Assembly (NCBI GenBank): GCA_031278025.1
Contig: JAITLF010000249.1
Span: 1 to 6,934 of the forward strand
Source: Treponema sp.
GTDB taxonomy: Bacteria > Spirochaetota > Spirochaetia > Treponematales > Breznakiellaceae
DNA length: 6,934 nucleotides
Direction: 5' to 3'
In this document: piece after piece, positions 1 through 6,400 of the stretch
Layout of the letters: each line of letters opens with the position of its first letter
Numbering within the stretch: the first letter of the stretch is position 1
Notes under the pieces: generated by a model
Databases searched by the model: none
Told to the model about the DNA's origin: nothing
What the model saw: the letters and a program-made list of their open reading frames with translations, nothing else
Made by a program: the position numbers and the translations under genes

Positions 1-180
1 CCGTGATCGCGTAGGCGCCTACCGTGATAGCGTAGGCGCCTACCGTGATCGCGTAGGCGCCTACCGTGATCGCGTAGGCGCCTACCGTGATCGCGTAGGC
101 GCCTACCGTGATCGCGTAGGCGCCTGCCGCGAGCGCGTAGGCGCCTACCGTGAGCGCGCAGGCGCCTACCGTGAACGCGG
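1..180. repeat. 21-bp tandem repeat with a 12-bp palindromic core
   Basis: Eight full 21-bp units start at 1, 22, 43, 64, 85, 106, 127 and 148; a ninth is partial (169-180). Each holds the perfect palindrome GTAGGCGCCTAC followed by a 9-nt spacer, typically CGTGATCGC. Units 1, 3, 4 and 5 are identical. Unit 2 has one change (C to A in the spacer). Units 6 to 9 diverge progressively toward the MATE gene, which fits slippage or recombination keeping inner copies uniform while the edge decays. The array continues past the left edge, so its copy number is unknown. Because 21 is a multiple of three, open frames persist through it: one on the plus strand (2-193, repeating RDRVGAY, TGA at 191-193) and two on the minus strand, including VGAYAIT. 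There are no unique spacers, so it is not a CRISPR array. Confidence 0.97.
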
Positions 181-220
181 ACCCTGCCGCTGAAACGGCA
201 CGGGAGGGAAGGTCTTCCAT
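1..220 (-). CDS. Putative heptapeptide-repeat protein, 3' end beyond window
   Basis: Not recognised. An ATG at 220-218 opens a frame of 73 codons with no stop before the window edge. After a 16-residue leader (MEDLPSRAVSAAGSAF) it is a seven-residue repeat: TVGACAL, TVGAYAL, AAGAYAI, then TVGAYAI over and over. From residue 8 onward it has no charged residue and is moderately hydrophobic, so membrane association or an assembling low-complexity segment is possible; this is inference. Support for coding: the start is in frame with the repeat; it lies 18 nt after the MATE stop on the same strand; the spacer change in unit 2 is silent here (GCG to GCT, Ala); and the variable hydrophobic position is I, L or F. 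Against: the ribosome site is weak (GAAG, 5 nt before ATG), and an overlapping plus-strand frame is also open. The frame is the same as that of MATE, separated only by its TGA. Confidence 0.45.
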   Translation of the reverse strand, partial: MEDLPSRAVSAAGSAFTVGACALTVGAYALAAGAYAITVGAYAITVGAYAITVGAYAITVGAYAITVGAYAIT

Positions 221-238
221 CGCCGCTTCAGTCTTACC

Positions 239-1636
239 TCAGCAGGAATCAATCACCCGCTGGTGTTCCCATTTGCCGCCGAACCAGCGGATAAGATAGC
301 AGGTTCCCCTGACGATAAAGTCGCCGCCCATGGCAAGCCACACGCTCAACGGCCCTACGCCGAAAACGTAGGACAGAAGATATGCCGCGCTTACCCGAAC
401 CGTCCACATGGAGGCGGAGGCGACAATCATCACGTACCGGGCGTCCCCCGCCGCGCGAAGGGCGTTGGGGAGGCCGAAGCTCAGGGCCCAGCCTAAGGCC
501 ATGGAAATACAGTGAACCCGCAAAAACAATTTCGCAAAATCATGGGCTTCTCCGCTCAGGCGGAAGATGCGTATCAACGGCTCCATGAAAAGATAGATGA
601 ACAGGTTCATCACAAAGATGGTGATGTACGCGAGCTTTATTATTTTGACGGTGTTTCGTTTGGCCGCCGCATAATTACCCGCGCCCACACATTGGCCCAC
701 CACGGTTAAGAGAACCATGCCGTACGCATTGCCGGGCATAAAAGAAAAAGAATTTACCACGCTGGCGATAGCATTCCCCGCAATGGCGGCGGTTCCAAAG
801 GTAGTAAAAATGCGCTGGGTAAGAAGCCTGCCGATTTGAAACATGGAACTTTCCAGGCCGCTTGGGATTCCTACATTCAAAATGTTGCGCACCATGTGCG
901 GCGCTGTTTTGATTTTCAAAATCCCCGCAAGACTGACGGGCGTCCGCTTGTTGGTGATCAGCATGGACAGCAAAACTGCCGCCGCCGCGGACCGGCTTAT
1001 CAGGGTGGAAAGGGCGGCTCCCGCCACGCCCAATTTTAATCCGAAGATAAAAAGAACGTTGCCCCCTATGTTCAGAATGTTTACCAGCAGCGCTGTCCGC
1101 ATGGTAACGTTACTGTTCCCGACAGACCGGAACAACGCGGCGCAGGAATTGTACAGGGCCAGCATGGGGTACGAAAACGCGGTTATCATCAGGTAGGTTG
1201 AAGACGCGCCCATCACCGTATCTTCAATGTTCCCGTAGATAAGGGAGATGAGGGGCCGCCTTACCATAACGGTAACCGCCATAATGACAATGGATACGCC
1301 GGTTACGCTGTAGACGAGCTGGCGGGAAGCCAGGCGGGCGTTTTCCGCGTCCTGCCGGCCTATGTACTGGCTGATCACCACCGCGCCGCCGGTACACAGG
1401 GCGGAGAAGGCAATAATCAGAAGGTTGTTGATGTTATCGACGATATTCACGCCGGAAATGGCATATTCCCCTACGGAGCTTACCATGGCGGTATCTACCG
1501 CTCCCATGGTTACCGCCAGGATCTGTTCTACCATGAGCGGCCAGATCATATTGAAAAGGGTGCGGTTGTTCCAGTTAGGCGGGGAAAGGGTCTTGGCATC
1601 GGATTTGACGGTACCGGAGAAGTAACGCGGGAACAT
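239..1636 (-). CDS. MATE-family multidrug/Na+-type efflux transporter
   Basis: An inner-membrane exporter of the multi antimicrobial extrusion family, expected to expel organic compounds or drugs in exchange for Na+ or H+. The substrate cannot be read from sequence. The 465 residues match the usual MATE length (about 440-470) and give about 12 hydrophobic segments in two halves (roughly 29-226 and 250-449). Family signatures visible are IWPLMVEQIL (31-40) in helix 1, VDTAMVSSVG (47-56), the loop and helix from GNSNVTMRT (173-181) through NILNIGGNVLFIFGLKLGVAGAALST, and the second-half equivalent GLPNALRAAGDARYVM (388-403). It follows the zinc-ribbon membrane protein by 57 nt. The chosen ATG gives about 28 residues before helix 1, but no Shine-Dalgarno precedes it; the next in-frame ATG (residue 30) has none either. 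The frame stays open upstream to the TGA of the preceding gene, so the start is the least certain part. No internal break is seen. Confidence 0.93.
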   Translation of the reverse strand: MFPRYFSGTVKSDAKTLSPPNWNNRTLFNMIWPLMVEQILAVTMGAVDTAMVSSVGEYAISGVNIVDNINNLLIIAFSALCTGGAVVISQYIGRQDAENARLASRQLVYSVTGVSIVIMAVTVMVRRPLISLIYGNIEDTVMGASSTYLMITAFSYPMLALYNSCAALFRSVGNSNVTMRTALLVNILNIGGNVLFIFGLKLGVAGAALSTLISRSAAAAVLLSMLITNKRTPVSLAGILKIKTAPHMVRNILNVGIPSGLESSMFQIGRLLTQRIFTTFGTAAIAGNAIASVVNSFSFMPGNAYGMVLLTVVGQCVGAGNYAAAKRNTVKIIKLAYITIFVMNLFIYLFMEPLIRIFRLSGEAHDFAKLFLRVHCISMALGWALSFGLPNALRAAGDARYVMIVASASMWTVRVSAAYLLSYVFGVGPLSVWLAMGGDFIVRGTCYLIRWFGGKWEHQRVIDSC

Positions 1637-1693
1637 AGTCAGGAGAGTATGGGTTTTTTTCAGGAGATAAACAACGGTAAAAATAGAACCGCC

Positions 1694-2026
1694 TCAACGT
1701 TTCAGAAGGGTGAACAGGATCGTGCAGATGCCGATGACAAATATGGCGGCCAGGAGATATACCCACAGGGGCAGTGCGTCGGCTGCCCCCCCGGGGTTTT
1801 GTCCCGCGCCGCCAGCGAAACGCCGGCGCCTCCGGCTTCGGGAGCCGGCGGGAACGGCGCAGCCGCAGACCGGGCATCCCCCCTGGGCAAACAGGGCTTC
1901 CTCCCCGGTAAACCCGCAGGAAGAGCACCGGACCGACTGAAATAACCGGCCGCACCGGGGGCATTGTTTCGCCTGGGAGGGGACTTCAGCCCCGCAGTTT
2001 TCGCAATGGAAACGGGGATTTTTCAT
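1694..2026 (-). CDS. Small zinc-ribbon protein with C-terminal membrane anchor
   Basis: A 110-residue protein not assignable to a named function. The N-terminal half carries CxxC pairs at C8/C11, C22/C25, C34/C37 and C51/C54 (plus C56), enough for two zinc-ribbon-like knuckles. A basic run (SRSRRRRRF, 62-70) and a Gly/Ala-rich linker follow, then one hydrophobic helix (about 86-107, PLWVYLLAAIFVIGICTILF) that ends three residues before the C-terminus. This predicts a tail-anchored protein with its zinc domain in the cytoplasm, as in the many bacterial zinc-ribbon membrane proteins of unknown role. Its ATG lies 5 nt after the FmdB-like gene's stop, with AAGG about 3 nt upstream of it, so translation is probably coupled. 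The close link to a second zinc-ribbon gene and to a MATE exporter suggests a shared transcript; a shared function is only inference. Its TGA lies in the same frame as the MATE gene downstream. Confidence 0.8.
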   Translation of the reverse strand: MKNPRFHCENCGAEVPSQAKQCPRCGRLFQSVRCSSCGFTGEEALFAQGGCPVCGCAVPAGSRSRRRRRFAGGAGQNPGGAADALPLWVYLLAAIFVIGICTILFTLLKR

Positions 2027-2031
2027 GCGCC

Positions 2032-2370
2032 TTAACTCGCCGCCTTCTTTTCCCCACTGCTTTCCGTTTTGGTTCCCGCGTCTGTTTTTGCCGCGCCATC
2101 CGTTTTTGCCGCGCCATCCGTTTTTGCGCCGTCGCCGGACGCGGCCTCCGGAGATTTCGCTACGGGTGAAGGCGAAGAAGAACCGCTGCTTCCCTTCTTA
2201 TCAGTTACATAAAAACCGGAGCCTTTGAAAATAATCCCGCTTCCGCCGTTTATAAGCCGGCGGACATCCTTGCCGCACTTGGGGCAGGTTTTAAGGGGTT
2301 CATCATTCATTCTTTGAAAGGCGTCAAAAGTATAACCGCAGCTTTTACATTCATATTCATACGTTGGCAT
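2032..2370 (-). CDS. FmdB-family zinc-ribbon protein
   Basis: A 112-residue member of the FmdB family of putative regulators, named after a protein linked to formamidase/amidase expression; the molecular role is not established for most members. The start MPTYEYECKSCGYTF is the family's standard N-terminus, with C8/C11 and C29/C32 forming one zinc ribbon, then GGSGIIFKGSGFYVTD (about 42-57), the typical end of the conserved domain. The remaining half is low-complexity: a Ser-rich stretch, then Ala/Gly/Lys/Thr/Asp-rich sequence with DGAAKT repeats. An upstream in-frame ATG at 2415 would add 15 residues (MNRNKNNNND...), but the start at 2370 is preferred because GAGAGGAA (2384-2377) lies 6 nt upstream and the family begins there. 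It is probably the first gene of a group continuing with the zinc-ribbon membrane protein and MATE, transcribed from the AT-rich gap upstream. Confidence 0.93.
   Translation of the reverse strand: MPTYEYECKSCGYTFDAFQRMNDEPLKTCPKCGKDVRRLINGGSGIIFKGSGFYVTDKKGSSGSSSPSPVAKSPEAASGDGAKTDGAAKTDGAAKTDAGTKTESSGEKKAAS
2084..2125. repeat. 18-bp tandem repeat inside the FmdB-like gene
   Basis: Two perfect 18-bp copies (2084-2101 and 2102-2119) with the beginning of a third (2120-2126). The unit GTTTTTGCCGCGCCATCC reads on the minus strand as six codons for the residues D-G-A-A-K-T. It lies in the variable C-terminal tail outside the zinc ribbon, so copy number can change without breaking the frame. Confidence 0.95.
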
Positions 2371-2376
2371 ACACAT

Positions 2377-2384
2377 TTCCTCTC
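2377..2384 (-). promoter_or_regulatory. Shine-Dalgarno site fixing the FmdB-like start
   Basis: GAGAGGAA on the minus strand ends 6 nt before the ATG at 2370. It is too close (about 0-2 nt) to the ATG at 2376-2374, and it lies downstream of the ATG at 2415, so it selects the start MPTYEYEC. Confidence 0.75.
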
Positions 2385-2454
2385 TATCGTTATTATTGTT
2401 CTTGTTTCGATTCAAAAAATTCGATTCGCCACAAAATTTTATAAATGCACCGTT

Positions 2455-2496
2455 TTGTAAAAGTTTGTAAAAATCGGTTTGTAAAAGATTGTAAAA
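2455..2496. repeat. Four direct copies of TTGTAAAA
   Basis: Exact 8-mers at 2455-2462, 2465-2472, 2479-2486 and 2489-2496, with start-to-start spacings of 10, 14 and 10 bp. The two pairs at 10-bp spacing would lie on the same face of the helix. On the minus strand they read TTTTACAA and sit upstream of the possible -10 of the FmdB-like gene. They could be binding sites for a regulator or simply an AT-rich promoter-enhancing tract. Confidence 0.85.
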
Positions 2497-2513
2497 AACC
2501 GGTTCGCGAAAAT

Positions 2514-3437
2514 TTACCTAGAATATACCGAGAACGCCGTAAAAAGTAAAGCAATCTTTTCGGCGTCCATAGGGTCGGTCCTCAGAATCAAAGACGAACC
2601 ATCTTGAATCGGGGCGTTGGCGAAAAGAAGCGATGCCAACGGCAATCCGGGCGGTAACCCGCCTGCTTCCGGAAGGTCCGGGTTAACGAAGTAAGGCCGG
2701 GCCATCGCGAGCATAGCCATAAGGGCGCCGGCGTGGCTGGGGGAGGGCAGTTCCATCCGGAGCTTCGCGAAAAAGGGTCCGGGATTCGCGGCGTCTCCCC
2801 CGGCGGGGTAAACCCCAAAAACAAGCAGGTCCGCCGGAATCCAAAGGGGAATCGCCATATCCGCCAGGAACCGGCCCATCAGGGACTCCGCATCCGAAAC
2901 CCAGCCGGCCAGGACCGCCCCTTCGCTAAACTCACCGAAACAGTCAGGGGCCGCAACGCCCCCGGTCTGGGGAAACGGGTCTCCCCCGGATATCAGGACA
3001 TACCGGGGATCGACATAAACCGAAAGCCCATCTTTCTCGGAACGCCAATACCGCCCCCCTGTTCCAGAGCGCTTCTTTTTCCAGGCAGCGCTGAGGCCCA
3101 GGGAAAACCGCAGGCGGGAACTTGGGTACCGGCCACGGGCGGCCAGGAGAAACCCCCTGCCGTCTTCGGGGGGATAAAAGGCCGCCGCCGCCGTATCCGT
3201 CATGTCCAGCGCCTGGGCCAGTTGGTTCCCCGTGATCCCCCCTAGGGAAACACGGTCCAGGATAGGCCGCGATTGGGGCGCGTCAAGGGTCAGGTATACC
3301 AGTCCGCCGGGATCCAGAAAGGCGAGAGCGTCCCCCGCGTCTTCAAAGCGCGCAACCGATTCGGGAACCGCCGCGCAGGAAGCAAGCAGCATGATGAAGG
3401 AGGATGCCAGGATGAAGCCCGGAAAAAAGGCTTTCAT
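2514..3437 (-). CDS. Predicted lipoprotein of unknown function
   Basis: Not recognised. With the start at 3437 the protein has 307 residues. Its N-terminus MKAFFPGFILASSFIMLLAS-C is a lipoprotein signal: one Lys, a hydrophobic core, and lipobox L18-A19-S20-C21, so C21 should be lipidated and the protein exported to the envelope. The mature part is soluble-looking and Ala/Gly/Pro-rich. The N-terminal section (about 35-60: GDALAFLDPGGLVYLTLDAP) and the C-terminal section (GSSLILRTDPMDAEKIALLF) look like strand-helix elements of a globular domain; no catalytic motif is visible. The start was chosen because its ATG overlaps the ileS stop by 4 bp (ATGA), a classic coupling arrangement; an in-frame ATG 24 nt upstream (3461) would lengthen the signal peptide to MVRKNRET-MKAFF. 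It is therefore co-transcribed with ileS, though such neighbours need not share a function. It ends with TAA before the AT-rich gap. Confidence 0.82.
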   Translation of the reverse strand: MKAFFPGFILASSFIMLLASCAAVPESVARFEDAGDALAFLDPGGLVYLTLDAPQSRPILDRVSLGGITGNQLAQALDMTDTAAAAFYPPEDGRGFLLAARGRYPSSRLRFSLGLSAAWKKKRSGTGGRYWRSEKDGLSVYVDPRYVLISGGDPFPQTGGVAAPDCFGEFSEGAVLAGWVSDAESLMGRFLADMAIPLWIPADLLVFGVYPAGGDAANPGPFFAKLRMELPSPSHAGALMAMLAMARPYFVNPDLPEAGGLPPGLPLASLLFANAPIQDGSSLILRTDPMDAEKIALLFTAFSVYSR

Positions 3438-6400
3438 TGTTTCTCGATTTTTACGAACCATGTGTCATCCCCGGCTTCCACTTCCCGCCCGTCCGCGGCT
3501 TTTTCCCACCGGGTCTCCGCCGCCAGGGTTTCCGCAGCCACATAATCGGCAAAGTCCTCCCAGGCGGCCTTGAGCCGGTCCGATCCACAGAGGCGCAGGC
3601 GTATGCGGTCGGTTACCGCAAAGCCAAGCTCCTTTCTCAGGTTCTGTACCCCCCGGACCAGGTCCCGGACATCCCCTTCCTGGGAAAGCGCCCCGGTAAC
3701 TTCCGTATCCAGGCCCACCGTCAAGGTCCCTTCATTCAGCACCCGGAGGCTGGCTTTTTCCAAACGCCGTATATCAAGCTTCTCCCTGGTGATCTCCACC
3801 GCCTTCCCTGCCACATCTATCGAGAGGGCCGCCCCTTCCAGAATACCCTGAATCTCGCTCTGGCTCAGGGCTTCGATGCGGGCGGCGGCGGCCTTCATGT
3901 TCTTGCCCAGCTCTTTGCCCAGAACCCGGAAATTCGCCTTGGCCTGGTATTCCACCAGGTCTTCTTCATTATCCCGGAACACCACGTTTTTAACGTTGAG
4001 TTCCTCCCGGATGATCTCGGTCATCTCTAGAAGCACCGCCTTTTCATCGGGGTTCCGGGTTACCAGTTCCACCGTGCGCAGGGGCTGGCGGACCTTGATG
4101 TTGTACTGGGACCGGAGGGACCGGCCCATGGAAACCGCGCGCTGTACCGCGGCCATTTTGAACTCCAGCGCGCTGTCCCGCCGGGCCTTCCGGGGCAGGG
4201 GAAAGTCCGCAAGATGCACCGATTCGGGATCAGAAGGCAGCCGGAGGTTTTGCCATATCGCCTCGGTAACAAAGGGCATGAAGGGTGCCGCGACGGTGAT
4301 GAGGGTTTTGAGGGCGTCGTAGAGGGTCCCGTACGCCTCGGTCTTGTCGAGGTCGTTCCCGAAACCGCCGTTTACACTCGCCGAAGAGCGCCAGAACCGG
4401 CGCCGGGACCGGCGTATATACCAGTTATTCAGCAGATCGATGAACTCAATGATAGGATCCACCGCACGGGAAAGATCGTAGGCATCCAGGGCATTTCCCA
4501 CCCGTTCCGCCAGGGTTTCCGCCACCGACAGTATCCACTTGTCCAGGGGATTCGAGGGGTTGACCGGCGTTCCGGCGGGGCTTGCCGCATCAATGTTGGC
4601 GTAGGTTACAAAAAAGCTATAGGCGTTCCAGAGGGGCAGGATGATGCTTTTGAGCACTTCCCGCACCCCTTCATCGCTGTATTTGAGATCATCAGCCTTA
4701 ACCACTGCGGAATGAATGAGGAAGAGCCGCAAGGCGTCCGCGCCGAAGGTATTCACCACTTCCAGAGGATCCGTGTAGTTCCGCAGGCTCTTGCTCATCT
4801 TTTTGCCGTCCGAAGCAAGCACCAGGCCCGATACCACACAGTTCAGGAAGGCGGGCTTCCTGAACAGCGCCGCCGCCAGGATGGTTAGGGTATAAAACCA
4901 GCCCCGTGTCTGATCCAGCCCTTCATTGATGAAATTCGCCGGGAAATTGCGGTCGAAAAATTCTTTGTTTTCAAAAGGATAGTGGTTCTGCCCATAGGGC
5001 ATGGCCCCGGATTCAAACCAGCAGTCCAGCACTTCCGGTATGCGGGTCATGGTTCCCCCGCAGTGTTTACACGGGATGGTGATGCCGTCCACAAAGTGCT
5101 TATGCAGGTCCCCCGGCTCCTTGCCGGAAAGTTCCTTTAGTTCCGCCCGGCTTCCGACGCAGACAATCTTCCCGCAGTCCGGGCATTTCCAGATGGGAAG
5201 GGGGTTTCCCCAGTACCGGTTGCGGCTGATGGCCCAGTCTCGTGCGCCTTCCAGCCATTTCCCGAACCGGCCGTTCTTGATGTGTCCGGGAACCCAGCAT
5301 ATCCGCTCGTTGGCGTCCAGCATATCCTGTTTGATCTTCTGAACATCCACAAACCAGGAACGTACCCCCCGGTAAATGAGGGGGCTTCCGCATCTCCAGC
5401 AGTGCGGATAGGCGTGGAGTATCTGGTCCCGTTTGACGAGTTTCCCCTCGGCTTTAAGCCGTTCCATGATGGCCTTGTCCGCGTCCTTCACGAAAAGCCC
5501 CTGGTAATCGGGTACTTCGGCGGTAAAGCGGCATTCGGCGTCTATGGGGCAGATGGTGGGGACCCCTGTACCCTTCAACACCCGCAGATCGTCCTCGCCG
5601 AAACCCGGTGCGGTGTGGACTATGCCCGTGCCGTCCTCGGTGGAAACAAAATCCCCCGGATAGGTCCTGAAGGCGTTCTGTTCCGCCGCGTCCCGGAAAT
5701 ACGGAAACAACGGCTCGTAGGTAATGCCGATGAGGTCCGCCCCTTTCATCCGCCAGAGGATCCGGCAGCCCCCGGCGGCAGGCGCTTCCGCCTGCGGCAG
5801 CTCAGGCGGGTTCTTGTAGTAAGCCGGCAGCCGGGCTTCCGCCAGGATGCAGCGCTCCTCCCCATCCTGAACCAACGCATAATCTATGTCCGGTCCCAGG
5901 GTAAGGGCCAGATTACTGGGCAAGGTCCAGGGGGTAGTAGTCCAGGCCAGGAGGTAGGTTTTCCCGTCCGCGAGGCCGGCAGGCAGGGGCGCGGCCAGCA
6001 GGGGCGCCGCTGCCGCCGGGCTGCCCGGAGCCAGTCCGGTTACCCTAAACCGGACGGTAACGGCAGGATCGTGGACATCCTTGAAGCCCCCCAGGTTAAG
6101 TTCATGGTTGGAAAGCACCGTGGCGCACCGGGGGCAATAGGGCAGGCTGTAATGGCCCTCGTAGATAAGACCTTTTTCCCAAAGCGATTTGACCACCCAC
6201 CAGATGGTTTCCATATAACCGCCATCCATGGTCTTGTAATCCTTGTCAAAATCAACCCACCGGCCCAGGCGGGTGATCACCTCCCGCCATTCTTTTACGT
6301 ACCGGAGCACGGCGGCCCGGCACGCTTCGTTGAATTCCGCGACGCCGTAGCGCTCAATGTCGGTTTTGGAGTTAAGGCCCAGTTCCTTTTCGATCAACGT

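Larger units (their letters stand above)
2371..2513 (-). promoter_or_regulatory. AT-rich intergenic region, probable promoter for the fmdB-like gene group
   Basis: This 143-nt gap between the lipoprotein stop and the FmdB-like start is strikingly AT-rich beside GC-rich genes, as expected for a promoter. On the minus strand it holds TATAAAAT (2443-2436), a plausible -10 element. No convincing -35 at 16-18 bp was found; the closest is ACTTTT, 17 bp before TAAAAT, and it is poor. Upstream lie four direct copies of TTTTACAA. Two 8-bp direct repeats of TTCGATTC (2406-2413 and 2420-2427) flank an A6 run. A loose inverted pair, AAACCG (2496-2501) and CGGTTT (2475-2480), followed on the minus strand by ATTTTT, could end transcription of the lipoprotein gene, but the stem is weak. 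No other gene is seen here. Confidence 0.5.

Noticed and set aside
1..180. CRISPR array
   Set aside because: The units are contiguous 21-mers with no unique spacers between repeats, so this is a simple tandem repeat.
185..200. Rho-independent terminator after MATE (TGCCG/CGGCA stem)
   Set aside because: The stem is only 5 bp with a 6-nt loop, no T-run follows on either strand, and it lies inside the putative repeat ORF.
1575..1964. Minus-strand frame overlapping the zinc-ribbon gene and the MATE start
   Set aside because: Its Arg/Pro-rich translation has no family features and it overlaps two better-supported genes in another frame.
2371..2415. N-terminal extension of the FmdB-like protein (MNRNKNNNND...)
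   Set aside because: The family begins at MPTYEYEC, the best Shine-Dalgarno sits just before that ATG, and the extension reads like translated AT-rich leader.
2496..2513. Terminator formed by adjacent palindromes AACCGGTT and TTCGCGAA after the lipoprotein
   Set aside because: Both palindromes lack a loop and are short; the nearby T-run on the minus strand alone is not enough.
2733..3245. Plus-strand open frame opposite the lipoprotein
   Set aside because: It is antisense to a signal-peptide-bearing gene in a plausible operon, its composition is low-complexity Gly/Pro/Arg, and no start signal is seen.
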